This document shows, in pieces, positions 52,660-61,773 of a DNA stretch of 64,000 nt. The DNA comes from Paenibacillus sp. SY21-1 (GTDB lineage Bacteria > Bacillota > Bacilli > Paenibacillales > Paenibacillaceae). Every line of letters begins with the position of its first letter. Position 1 is the first letter of the stretch. Below the pieces are notes generated by a model, which had not been told where the DNA came from, did not search any database, and saw only the letters and a program-made list of their open reading frames with translations. A program made the translations under genes and the position numbers. The DNA is taken from positions 1-64,000 of the forward strand of contig NZ_STGF01000019.1 of assembly GCF_005222705.1 (NCBI RefSeq), given 5' to 3'.

Positions 52660-55600
52660 TCAAGCCCTTTCAAGCGTGTTCAGCAAATTGAAAATAGCTT
52701 GCGCCGCTTCCGCCCGTTTGGTGTAAGCAAATGGCTTGAATTGCCCGTTGCTGCCGATCAGAAGCTTTAGGCTGGCTGCCAGATCGACAGAATTTTTCGC
52801 CCACGTGCTAATGCTCTCCTCATCTGAGTAAGAGGATTGTTCAACTTCAATCGTTGTCGAACCGATTGAATACTTATAGGCTCTTACCAGAATAGCAGCC
52901 ATCTCTTGACGGGTGACAGTTGCTTCGGGCGCAAAGCGATTGCCGCTTCTTCCAAACACGATGCCTGCTTCATGAGCAGCGCCTACGGCGTCGGCATACC
53001 ACGAATCACTCGGCACATCAGCGAAAGCAGACTCGCCCTCTACAGCTTGCAATCCCAATACGCGGCTAATCATGGCTGAAAACTCCGCTCGCGTTATATC
53101 GCCTTGTGGATTGAAACGCTTCTCTGTAACCCCCGCTATAATGCCTTTAGCAGCCATCGCTTGAACCGCGCGATGAGCCCAGTGTCCGGCAGGCAGGTCT
53201 TCGAACCGCTTCTCGTACTCAAGCACGGCGTACATGCTGAAATGTGACAGCTCTGCTTCCAGCTTGTCGCCCGATCGGTGTCCGCCAACGTAGGTAAGGA
53301 CGCCGTCTTCGCCGATATAATAGATGCCTGCCAGCTCGGAGCTCGATTTCATCTCAAGCGATAGCAGCAGCGGCTCATTAAACGTTGTCATTTCAATCGC
53401 CTTACCTGCAGCAGGAATAACCTCCAGCTTGAACTCATACACATCTCCCACCGCTCGAATATCTGCGTTGTATCTGGCTTGCGCTTTGAACAACGTCTCA
53501 TCGATCCCGTTAGGAGCAAGCTTGTGAATCGTAAGCGCTATGAGGCCTTCCTGCCCGGCAGAGTTCTCCAGAACGTTCCCTAAGTCCGCGAGAGTTGAGC
53601 CAGGGATGAGCAGGTGCATGTCGCCGACGGCAAACCCCAGCGGCTTGCCGCCAAGCAGCTCCGCAGCATTCAACGGAAGCGACACTTGAATCAAATCTTG
53701 TTCTTGGGCGTCAATGTTAATGGTCGGTTTATCTTTAACGGCTTCGACTCGCAGCCATTGCTCGCTTACCGTTACAGCTCTAGGGTCGGCCGTTGGCGTT
53801 GGCGTTGGCGGGTTAGTTGTGGTTCCGCCGCCCGGCATGGCCGTGACTGTTGCAGTTAACGTGTCCTTGTAATAGCCGTCCAGCGTCGTAACCGTTATCG
53901 TGACGATACCTGGCCGATGAGCGGTCAGCTTGCCGTTGTTATCCATCGATGCGATGGCCGGTTTATCGGAAGACCAGATCACTTCCTGCAGCGTTGCATC
54001 GGCAGGCTGTACTCCGGCTGCCAATTGAAGCTCGCTTCCTGCCGCGAGCGCCAGCTGCTTCCGATCCAGCGCCACCCCGGTAACGGGCTTTCTTACGGTG
54101 ACGACCGCCGAGGCGGAGACTGTCCCGTTCGTGACTTTAATAGCAGCCATTCCTTCTTGAACCGCAGTCACATTGCCCTCGGCATCCACCGTTGCAATGT
54201 TCGTGTCCGAGGATTCCCAAGCCAAGCTTCCGACGTTAGAGGCCGCCGGCTTTGCGGCAACGGCAAGCGGAGCTGCTTGTCCTTTAGCCAGAACAAGCTG
54301 GTCTACATTCAGACTCAGTTGTTCAACCGAAACCGGCACATGAATTCGGGCAGCGGCATACTTGGATGGATCGGCTGCGCTTGTCGCACGGATTATAGCG
54401 CGACCTGGCTTGAGAACCGACACATTCGCAGATAAACCGTTCGCTTCCACAGTTGCAATACTCGGATCGTCTGTTGTCCACACGATCGCGGGGTTAGATG
54501 CGTTGCTCGGGTTGACGGTTGCCTGCAAGGTTGTATTTCCCGCCTCCGTAAGGCTGGCCTGATTCAGGCTTACATTCGCAACTGGCACAGTAGTCGAATT
54601 CGATTCCGCCACCGTTACCTCAACGCTTGCGTTCATGTCTGCCTCGCCCTGAACAGCGGCATGAATCGTTGCCGTCCCGGCTGCTACGCCATGAACGACA
54701 CCGTTCTCTACCGTGACGATGTCCTCGTTGGAGGATGTCCATTGCAGCGTTGGTTCGGCAACAACATCAGACTTGACCATCGTCTTGAGAATAAAAGCCT
54801 CATTTTCGCGAAGCTCCAGCGATTTGCGGTTCACAGCCATGCCTTGCTTCAATTTTATTTTGATCATGGATAGACCGGGCGCAACATTTTGTGTTGGTGT
54901 CGGGTTGACGATACCAATGGTCATGACACCGTTTGTGACGGCTTGATCCGCATACGTTTTTGTTCCAGAGGAAATCGCGTTCTCCGTAGCCGTCTTGGTT
55001 CCGTTAATCATAATGTCCATATTGCGGTTTGTAACGCCCCATGGATCATGGAAACCGAGCGAAACATCGTACAATCCGTTCGGAAGCTCGAAGCTGTACG
55101 TTAAGCCTTCACCAGCGGCCGTAATATTGGTGTAGCCGAATCCGCCGTACGGCCCTGTGCTCCATGCTCCAGCCACATCAGCTCGGTTTGTTATCCCCCA
55201 GGTATAACCCGTCACTGCATCCGCAGCTACCGGCGAGCTGACGGGATCCATGTAAGGCCCCTGCAGCAGGCCAAATGCTTCCCCTGACGGCAAGGCGCCT
55301 CCGCCCAGCACCGTATAGTACATCAGATTGCTGACCGCCGTCGCGGCATTCGTCGTAATGCTTGCCTCCTCCGACAGCTCGCCTTCCCCATACGTGTTCA
55401 CCCCGGCAATTGCAAAATAATACCTGATGCCCGGCGCCAGATTGGGAATCGTCTTCTTGAGCCCGTCTGCCAGCACCGTCTCTTGGGTGTATACGCCTGG
55501 CGAAGTTCCGTACTTGATTTTGTAATAATCCGCTCCTGAACCTTCAATAAAGGAAATGGTCGCTTCGGCGTCTGCGGACGCGTTTAAATCGGCGATGTAC

Positions 55601-58368
55601 GGCTTGCCCGGAGGGCTCTCCCTATCGTATCGCTCCACACGAAGCCAACTGATTAAGGGATCGGTATACTGCGTCGTATTTCTTGCGGAACGCACAACGT
55701 CTACTTGCAGCAAACCATCCTTCACTTCGACAGACGGGTAAGTCAAAATGTCCGTTTGCGGATAGGCTGGCGCAACATATTCCTTCGTCAGCGCTTGACC
55801 CTCCAGCACAATGTCCACGTTGCGATTCCGGTTCCCCCATGGATCGGAGAAGCCAAGCTGCACCTTGTATTTGCCTTCGGGCAGCTCGAACTTGTAGCTA
55901 ATGCCGCCGGAAGCCGCTGCCGCATTGTAGCGAACAGACTGGAAGCGGTCTCCCGTCGCGCTAACCCCCGTGCCGACATCCGATGTCCACCCCCAGCTAT
56001 AGCCGCTTACGGGGTCCGGTCCAAACGCCTGATCGGTAACGCTGTTATAGTCGCCAAGCGGCAGTCCGGCGGGAGTAGCGGAGGCTCCTGCATCCACGTA
56101 ATAGGCCAGCGCAGTCTGCCCGCTGTCTGAGCGCTCCTCATAGGTAGATGAAACGACAAGCGACGGCAGCGTTTCTCGTCCGTTAACGACGCCAACTACG
56201 ACAGCGTAATAGGTTGTATTCGGTAGCAAGCCCGTCAGCAGGGCGCTGCCTTCGCTCACCTTTTTCACATAGTTGTAGCTGCCGCGCTGCGAGCCGTATT
56301 TCACCAAATACTCGCTGGCTCCGGCCACACCCTCGAACGTTAATTGAATTCCTTTCTCCTTCACCGCTACAGAATTGACCACAGGCGCTGCCGGCGCATC
56401 TCCCACGTCACCTGAAATAGTCACCGCCCGGTCAATCGAAATGTAGCTATCCGTTGCATCGGCATGCTTCTCTCCCGTAACCGTAACCTTTACTTGATGC
56501 GACCCTTCTGTCGATAGTATGCCGCTGTCGAAGAAGAGTGCATTATCCTTCCTGGACCCGGAGTACAGATCCACTCTGCGCGGCGTTCCTCCGTCGATGG
56601 AAATTTCCGCAATGCCGGAATCCGGAGATTGTGTGCCGTATAGCTTTACCCTGTTGCCTGTAAAGGTTAGTTCAAGGTACTCGTCGGCAGCGTTTGCGTA
56701 GTGAGTATCCTTCGAATAGTTTCCGGACTGACTGTCATAATACGTCCAGCCATCGCTGTACGAAAATACATCGCTGCCCGTTCCTTTTACATTGTCATTA
56801 ATGATTTTGGACTTGGCTCCCGCATAGGACGCTTGATCAATGACATAGGTTGTTAAGGAGTTGGGCGGCAGCGTTACGTTCATAGCCGAAGCTTCAATCG
56901 AAATGTCTGCGATTCGCTCCGCGGCTTCCGTATCCGATGTTCGATATCCTTGCGCAGTTGCGCTGATGCGGTCGAATTTATCCAAGTTAAACGACGTGTT
57001 TTTTTCGCCTCCCGTAAAATTGGACACGACCAGCACAAGCTTTCCGTCAGGCCCCGTCGCGGCTATGACGTCATTGCTGTTCGTCTCGATAATCGTATAG
57101 CCGGGTTTAATAAATTTGCTGAACTGCTTCATCACGTAATATTGCTTGGTCAAAATATAATCGCCCTTATGAAAAACAAAATCAGGACCGTAAGCCGCAG
57201 ACAAATCCAGATCCGAATAATCCGCGTTGATGAGGCCCCAGCTTCCCGGAACGCCCCACGGTGTCATATAGTCCGGGCCTTTGTTCAAGTTCACAAAATT
57301 CTCCACGCGATCCTCGACAGCCTGCCAGATGACCCAGGCGCTTGCGCCCATATCCTTCAAATCCTTGAAAATCATGTTGGCAAGAGGAATCGCCGGCTCC
57401 ATCTTCTCCAAGCTGAACGGAACATATCCGGTGCTTACCTCGGACATCCACAGCGGCTTCTTCTCTCCTAAAGCGAGATCCCGCAGCTGATAACGTTTCG
57501 AGCCGCTATACACATGCGTTTGTATCCGCTCGATCATATCCTTCGTAGCCTGATCGAACGAATGGTACGTATTAATCGAATGATCAATGCTCGTCTCGTC
57601 GGAGGCTACGATTTTGGCGCGCAGCCCCTCTTCTTGAAGCCGCTGCTGCAGCTTCTTGATAATGACTTGCTGTACGGCGGGGCTGAAGTAAGCCCCCTCT
57701 TGATTGCCGCCTTTCTTCCAGTAGCCCGACACCGGTTCGTTAAATGGATCGATATGATCGAATTCAACGCCCTCATTGTCTTTGAAATGCTTCAGCATCT
57801 CGACCAGATAGCGGACAAAAAGATCATAATTTTCGGGCGCCAAATTCTCGTCGAAGGCGCCTACGTTGCCTGCCGCGCTGCCGCTGATCGTCATCCACCA
57901 TGGCGGCGAATTGACCTGCGCCTCCATGTAGTCGACATTATAATTGTCGATCAAATCCTTAATAACCCATTCTTGTCCCTGATCGATATTCTCGTGATCA
58001 TAGACAATTTCTTCTGTCGCTTCATCGTAGCTTGTCGCTCTGCTCAGCATTTTGCGGGCGGGATGCATCGTCGAATCAAGCTCCGGATCGGTTGAACTGC
58101 CCCCGAAATTATAACGGATAATGTTTAGATCCAGCCCTTCCTCGCCAAACACCAGATCCATGATTTCCCTTCGGACAGGCTCGTCCCATGTCCCGACCTG
58201 ACCGGCCCACCAGACCAGATTCGTCCCCCAGCCGTCCATCGTCTGATGCTCAATGCCCGGATCTACAGCAATGAGCTCGGCCGCCTGCGCCCGCTTAGGT
58301 TCTAGCGTTAATCCCGAGGCTAGTACGGCTGCGCTTAGGCAGATCGGCAGCATCTTCTTCTTCCACAT
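52660..58368 (-). CDS. Secreted, S-layer-anchored multidomain GH30 glycoside hydrolase
   Basis: About 1902 residues. A signal peptide (LPICLSAAVLASGLTL...AQA) leads to a GH30 catalytic domain (about 31-535) with acid/base Glu in IDPFNEPVSG (E211) and nucleophile in LWMSEVSTGY (E310); the fold resembles endo-beta-1,6-galactanases and related enzymes. Then follow a carbohydrate-binding-like module (about 545-680), FN3 and malectin-like domains in alternation (two each, about 690-1170), four Ig-like group 2 domains (about 1170-1510), a beta domain and three SLH repeats (about 1715-1900). The SLH repeats anchor it to the cell wall. ATG 58368 follows GAGGGG; the frame runs back to 58506 without such a site. 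It probably digests a plant glycan at the cell surface for the adjacent ABC system. Confidence 0.92.
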   Translation of the reverse strand: MWKKKMLPICLSAAVLASGLTLEPKRAQAAELIAVDPGIEHQTMDGWGTNLVWWAGQVGTWDEPVRREIMDLVFGEEGLDLNIIRYNFGGSSTDPELDSTMHPARKMLSRATSYDEATEEIVYDHENIDQGQEWVIKDLIDNYNVDYMEAQVNSPPWWMTISGSAAGNVGAFDENLAPENYDLFVRYLVEMLKHFKDNEGVEFDHIDPFNEPVSGYWKKGGNQEGAYFSPAVQQVIIKKLQQRLQEEGLRAKIVASDETSIDHSINTYHSFDQATKDMIERIQTHVYSGSKRYQLRDLALGEKKPLWMSEVSTGYVPFSLEKMEPAIPLANMIFKDLKDMGASAWVIWQAVEDRVENFVNLNKGPDYMTPWGVPGSWGLINADYSDLDLSAAYGPDFVFHKGDYILTKQYYVMKQFSKFIKPGYTIIETNSNDVIAATGPDGKLVLVVSNFTGGEKNTSFNLDKFDRISATAQGYRTSDTEAAERIADISIEASAMNVTLPPNSLTTYVIDQASYAGAKSKIINDNVKGTGSDVFSYSDGWTYYDSQSGNYSKDTHYANAADEYLELTFTGNRVKLYGTQSPDSGIAEISIDGGTPRRVDLYSGSRKDNALFFDSGILSTEGSHQVKVTVTGEKHADATDSYISIDRAVTISGDVGDAPAAPVVNSVAVKEKGIQLTFEGVAGASEYLVKYGSQRGSYNYVKKVSEGSALLTGLLPNTTYYAVVVGVVNGRETLPSLVVSSTYEERSDSGQTALAYYVDAGASATPAGLPLGDYNSVTDQAFGPDPVSGYSWGWTSDVGTGVSATGDRFQSVRYNAAAASGGISYKFELPEGKYKVQLGFSDPWGNRNRNVDIVLEGQALTKEYVAPAYPQTDILTYPSVEVKDGLLQVDVVRSARNTTQYTDPLISWLRVERYDRESPPGKPYIADLNASADAEATISFIEGSGADYYKIKYGTSPGVYTQETVLADGLKKTIPNLAPGIRYYFAIAGVNTYGEGELSEEASITTNAATAVSNLMYYTVLGGGALPSGEAFGLLQGPYMDPVSSPVAADAVTGYTWGITNRADVAGAWSTGPYGGFGYTNITAAGEGLTYSFELPNGLYDVSLGFHDPWGVTNRNMDIMINGTKTATENAISSGTKTYADQAVTNGVMTIGIVNPTPTQNVAPGLSMIKIKLKQGMAVNRKSLELRENEAFILKTMVKSDVVAEPTLQWTSSNEDIVTVENGVVHGVAAGTATIHAAVQGEADMNASVEVTVAESNSTTVPVANVSLNQASLTEAGNTTLQATVNPSNASNPAIVWTTDDPSIATVEANGLSANVSVLKPGRAIIRATSAADPSKYAAARIHVPVSVEQLSLNVDQLVLAKGQAAPLAVAAKPAASNVGSLAWESSDTNIATVDAEGNVTAVQEGMAAIKVTNGTVSASAVVTVRKPVTGVALDRKQLALAAGSELQLAAGVQPADATLQEVIWSSDKPAIASMDNNGKLTAHRPGIVTITVTTLDGYYKDTLTATVTAMPGGGTTTNPPTPTPTADPRAVTVSEQWLRVEAVKDKPTINIDAQEQDLIQVSLPLNAAELLGGKPLGFAVGDMHLLIPGSTLADLGNVLENSAGQEGLIALTIHKLAPNGIDETLFKAQARYNADIRAVGDVYEFKLEVIPAAGKAIEMTTFNEPLLLSLEMKSSSELAGIYYIGEDGVLTYVGGHRSGDKLEAELSHFSMYAVLEYEKRFEDLPAGHWAHRAVQAMAAKGIIAGVTEKRFNPQGDITRAEFSAMISRVLGLQAVEGESAFADVPSDSWYADAVGAAHEAGIVFGRSGNRFAPEATVTRQEMAAILVRAYKYSIGSTTIEVEQSSYSDEESISTWAKNSVDLAASLKLLIGSNGQFKPFAYTKRAEAAQAIFNLLNTLERA

Positions 58369-58507
58369 ATTTATCCCCTCATTCCAGCAATGAATTAAGC
58401 GCTTACATGAATATAGTAATCGTTTGCCCGTTGTGCCAACAATGAATATCCGGCTGTCAATCCCGACAATCAGGCTATTCTTGTGCCCATCGCATCGATA
58501 TGGCAAG

Positions 58508-58548
58508 AAAAAAAGACATTCGCCTTTATCATTTTGGCGAATGTCTTT
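58508..58548 (-). terminator. Strong minus-strand terminator below the tandem repeat array
   Basis: AAAGACATTCGCC and GGCGAATGTCTTT form a perfect 13-base stem with an 11-base loop, and the minus strand continues with a run of seven T. There is no conventional minus-strand gene just upstream, only the 51-bp repeat array, which suggests the array is transcribed. Confidence 0.82.
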
Positions 58549-58591
58549 CTGTCATTGTTAAGTCCTTGCTTCCCGCCTCCTAAAGGCGCGC

Positions 58592-59117
58592 GCTACATTC
58601 ACATTTCCAACTATTTTCGCTTCAGGGAGCTCCAAATGACGCGCTACATTCACATTTCTAACTATTTGCGCTCCAAGTACCCCCAAATGACGCGCTACAT
58701 TCACATTTCTAACTATTTGCGCTCCAGGAAGCCCCAAATGACGCGCTACATTCACATTTCTAACTATTTTCGCTCCAGGAAGCCCCAAATGACGCGCTAC
58801 ATTCACATTTCTAACTGTTTTCGCTCCAGAGAGCTCCAGATGACGCGCTACATTCACATTTCTAACTGTTTTCGCTCCAGAGAGCTCCAGATGACGCGCT
58901 ACATTCACATTTCTAACTATTTTCGCTCCAGGGAGCTCCAAATGACGCGCTACATTCACATTTCTAACTGTTTTCGCTCCAGAGAGCTCCAAATGACTCG
59001 CTACATTCACATTTCTAACTATTTGCGCCCCAGGGAGCTCCAAATGACTCGCTACATTCACATTTCTAACTATTTCAGGGAGCTCCAAATGACTCGCTAC
59101 ATTCACATTTCCAACTA
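58592..59117. repeat. Tandem array of 51-bp units (11 copies)
   Basis: The core GCTACATTCACATTT starts at 58592, 58643, 58694, 58745, 58796, 58847, 58898, 58949, 59000, 59051 and 59096: nine steps of exactly 51 bases, then one of 45. Each unit has the form core, TCTAACTATTTTCGCTCCAG, GGAGCTCCAAATGACGC with scattered substitutions. GCTCCAGGGAGC in most units can form a small hairpin. As 51 is a multiple of three, both strands stay open: plus frame (YIHISNYFRSRELQMTR)n, minus frame (NVNVARHLELPGAKIVR)n. Substitutions are spread, with no unique spacers, so it is not a CRISPR array. Protein coding is doubtful on either strand. Confidence 0.9.
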
Positions 59118-59204
59118 ATTTGCCGGTGTGAAAAGTCGAGAAAAATCTGCTACTTTGGTACAATAAACAAAGGACCAAATACTACCAATAAAGGAGGTGG
59201 GTAG

Positions 59205-59657
59205 ATGCAGGTACTATATAGAGAAGTCATAACAGCATCATTTGCCGGCACCATCCATTCCGTACTGCTCGCTTTATCGTTTCCTTCACTATTTATACAA
59301 CCAGCTGATGATTCAGCCTTTTTTTCAAGTGCGATTACGACTATTCCAACTTACTTGGTATATGTTTTGCCCGTTATATACACCTATGGCATAGCATGCT
59401 CCATCGCAAGCGACAAAATCGGACATTTACTAGCAAAAAAGAGCAACGAGCCGCGAGTTGGAAAAATGGTTTCGGGCTCGCTGCATCTTGTCTTTGGCCT
59501 TGTCTTGTTATGGTTCAGCCTTATTGGCGCAATTATTTTTTTCGTGATTGACCACATTCTACTAAGGTTGAATAGGCCATATACGCTTCTAGTGGCCTTA
59601 ATGAGCGCATTATGTCCAATCCTATTGCTGGGTGCATGTATTTGGTTGGCAGCCTAG
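59205..59657 (+). CDS. Small four-helix membrane protein, unknown
   Basis: 150 residues with four hydrophobic helices (about 10-32, 45-72, 93-115 and 128-148) and short basic loops. I do not recognise a family. An AAAGGAGGTGGG site 6 bases before the ATG is excellent, so translation is likely. Its stop overlaps the stop of the convergent gene by 4 bases. It stands directly next to the 51-bp repeat array. Confidence 0.7.
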   Translation: MQVLYREVITASFAGTIHSVLLALSFPSLFIQPADDSAFFSSAITTIPTYLVYVLPVIYTYGIACSIASDKIGHLLAKKSNEPRVGKMVSGSLHLVFGLVLLWFSLIGAIIFFVIDHILLRLNRPYTLLVALMSALCPILLLGACIWLAA

Positions 59658-60139
59658 TTGCCTTCACTAGCCTGAGAATGGAGCAATTTATTGATTTGTT
59701 CGTCGTACTCTTCGCGATCAAAAACCATGCTTGGTATTTTATCCAGCCAGTTGACGCTTGCTCCTATATATTTATAGCTCCGAATAAGCTCCTCCCCGGT
59801 GCTCTGATCCAATCCCATTCTGCTCCACCTGATACAACTGCCTTCTTGTATGACTTCCGCAATGATCAAGGTACACCATAAGTCGCAATCATCAGGGCAC
59901 ATGAATAGGGGAAGCATGACTATTGGATCGCGTGACAGGTATCGACTTAACACTAATGTCCTTTCTCTCGAATCCTCCAGCCAGTCTGGCATAGTCGGAA
60001 CCAGGCCCTCACAGTTGATTTCCGAGTATTGAGCATGGAGCAAAGCATCCAAGGAAACGCCATCAACTTTTATTCCGTAATGCTCATTAAGGCAATATTT
60101 ACTATGCATCTTTACTACTTCCAGTTTATTCTTTTTCAT
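59654..60139 (-). CDS. Hypothetical soluble protein
   Basis: 161 residues, acidic, no signal peptide or membrane helix. Segments such as YGIKVDGVSLDALLHAQY, LVPTMPDWLEDSRERTLVLSRYL and LPLFMCPDDCDLWCTLIIAEV (a Cys/Asp cluster) look like a small structured domain. Related proteins occur in Paenibacillus genomes as I recall, without known role. The ATG has a GAGAGGTAATG context. The region 60140-60372 upstream holds no gene I can support. Confidence 0.65.
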   Translation of the reverse strand: MKKNKLEVVKMHSKYCLNEHYGIKVDGVSLDALLHAQYSEINCEGLVPTMPDWLEDSRERTLVLSRYLSRDPIVMLPLFMCPDDCDLWCTLIIAEVIQEGSCIRWSRMGLDQSTGEELIRSYKYIGASVNWLDKIPSMVFDREEYDEQINKLLHSQASEGN

Positions 60140-60372
60140 TTCATTACCTCTCGGCTGCCTGTATCTTAAAACGCGCTAGAATATAAAACAGCAATAGCTG
60201 CGGACATAGGCCTATCGTTCGTCTATCTCATCTTGCTTCTTTAATGGCTCATTCAATATCAAACATCCGCTCACCCTATTTCATCGTCTTCCATTCCCTA
60301 TTCGCTAAATTACCTAGCATTACAGCTCCTCGTAGATTTGAATTGCTATACTTTTCGCAGCCTCCCTCAGGG

Positions 60373-60587
60373 CTACAAATAGTCCCTATTGCCATCAATA
60401 TACGGCCAAATACGCTGCATTTGCCGCTTCCAGAAGTCCAAGCGAATATAGGCTTCGTTTAAGCGGTGAAAGCCGGTTCGGTCAAACGCCGTTCCCGATT
60501 GGCGGTCCAGCTCCTGCTGCAATTGCAGACCCCCGTCCTTTTTCCTTCTAACGATAAGTCCCCGCACTTGGTGGTCGGCTAAAAGCG
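60373..60587 (-). pseudogene. 3' part of an IS-interrupted PD-(D/E)XK-like gene
   Basis: The last 71 codons or so of the gene that starts at 63066. They read LLADHQVRGLIVRRKKDGG through QRIWPYIDGNRDYL and stop. Removing the IS200/IS605 element (60588-62306) rejoins this piece in frame to codon 253 of the 5' part, giving a 324-residue product. On its own it has no start of its own. Confidence 0.75.
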
Positions 60588-60740
60588 GTGAACTACCAAC
60601 CACCTAAGAGGTGGTGGCTTCTTGGTCAATAGAGCTACTGCTCTAAGTTTACCCAAGCTTACAGGTTAGTCCCTAACCCATAGGTTGCCATATTTACATG
60701 GCTAGTTTCAGAAGGTTTTGAGCCGCATTTACGTCTCTGT
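60588..60740 (-). ncRNA. Predicted reRNA (omega RNA) of TnpB
   Basis: In TnpB systems the guide RNA comes from the 3' end of tnpB and the right end, and its guide is the host DNA just beyond the element. Here that segment includes the right-end hairpin (60599-60615). The predicted guide is about 20 bases of host sequence starting at 60587/60586, reading GCTTTTAGCCGACCACCAAG on the minus strand. The 5' limit is a guess. Confidence 0.4.
60599..60615. repeat. Right-end hairpin of the IS element
   Basis: ACCACCT and AGGTGGT with a 3-base loop, 11 bases inside the right end. Such imperfect palindromes are bound by TnpA in this family and also form the end of the reRNA scaffold. Confidence 0.7.
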
Positions 60741-61773
60741 CATGATGTATCTTACATTCTGGACAAGTCCATTCACGCAAGGCGAGATTCTTCACCTCTA
60801 CATGTTTGTAACCGCAACACGAGCAAAGTTGACTGCTCGCATAGTTCCTAGGTGCAATAATAATATCTCTACCGTACCACCCAGCCTTGTATTCAAGCAT
60901 CGAACGGAACATGCTCCATGATACTTCACTGATTGCCTTTGCAAGCTTATGATTCTGGATCATCTTCTTCACTCTAAGGTCTTCCATGACAATGACTTGG
61001 TTTTCGCTAATCATCTTGGAAGATACTTTGTGCAAGAAGTCTTGACGCTGATTGCTAATCTTTTCATGCAATCTTGCAACTTTCAGCCTAGCCTTATGAC
61101 GGTTATTGCTTCCTTTCTTCTTGCGAGACAAATCTTTTTGCAATTTAGCTAATCGCTTTTCAGACTTGAGAAGGTACTTAGGATTGGCAGTTACTTTACC
61201 ATCTGAAGTAATAGCGAATGCTTTCAGTCCAAGATCAACGCCAATTCTAGTGTCTAGTTTAGGCATAGGCTGAATATCTGTTTCCACCAGTACAGATGCA
61301 TAATACTTGCCTGATGGTGTTTTAGATAGGGTGCAGGACTTAATGAGTCCAGTGAATGGACGGTGCAACTTGATAGAAATTTTACTTTTTAGTTTTGGGA
61401 TTCGTAGAAATCCATCCTGGACGGAAATCGTTCCTTTTTGGTTATTCGTTGTGTAGCTATGCTTATTCGTCTTCTTGCTCTTATACGTTGGAAAGCCAAC
61501 CTTTGGATCACGAAAAAAGTTCTTATATGCTTTTTCCACATTCAATTGAGCATTGGCAAGTGCAAGACTGTCCACTTCTTTCAGCCAATCGAATTCCTTT
61601 TTGTATGGAGCAGGTGTATTCCCGAGCATCTTTCCCGTTTCTTTATAATGGTCAATCTTGTCTGCAAGCATTCGATTGCAGATGAATCGAACAGAACCGA
61701 ACGTTTTTGCAAAGTAAAGCTGCTGTTCACTATTCGGATAGATGCGATACTTGTAAGCTTTCAGCAATGCCAT
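60694..61773 (-). CDS. tnpB: TnpB RNA-guided endonuclease (IS605 OrfB)
   Basis: 359 residues. RuvC-like active site: Asp 180 in RIGVDLGLKAFAI, Glu 264 in VIVMEDLRVKK and an Asp in HHDRDVNAAQN (345/347). A zinc ribbon CSCCGYKHV...CPECK lies at about 318-340. The N-terminal helix-turn-helix (KAYKYRIYPNSEQQ) and the central WED/REC-like parts are complete, so it should be active. TnpB uses an RNA from its own right end to cut DNA beside a short motif, the ancestor of Cas12. ATG 61773 directly follows the tnpA stop (TGATG-type overlap). Confidence 0.94.
   Translation of the reverse strand: MALLKAYKYRIYPNSEQQLYFAKTFGSVRFICNRMLADKIDHYKETGKMLGNTPAPYKKEFDWLKEVDSLALANAQLNVEKAYKNFFRDPKVGFPTYKSKKTNKHSYTTNNQKGTISVQDGFLRIPKLKSKISIKLHRPFTGLIKSCTLSKTPSGKYYASVLVETDIQPMPKLDTRIGVDLGLKAFAITSDGKVTANPKYLLKSEKRLAKLQKDLSRKKKGSNNRHKARLKVARLHEKISNQRQDFLHKVSSKMISENQVIVMEDLRVKKMIQNHKLAKAISEVSWSMFRSMLEYKAGWYGRDIIIAPRNYASSQLCSCCGYKHVEVKNLALREWTCPECKIHHDRDVNAAQNLLKLAM

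Noticed and set aside
58592..59117. CRISPR array
   Set aside because: The whole 51-base unit repeats with scattered changes and there are no unique spacers; no cas genes are near.
58483..59118. Plus-strand protein gene (211 residues) across the repeat array
   Set aside because: Open only because the unit is a multiple of three; its start lies within the GH30 upstream frame and the terminator hairpin, and the supporting terminator is on the other strand.
60244..60462. Plus-strand 72-residue frame
   Set aside because: Overlaps the 3' part of the split gene and lacks features.
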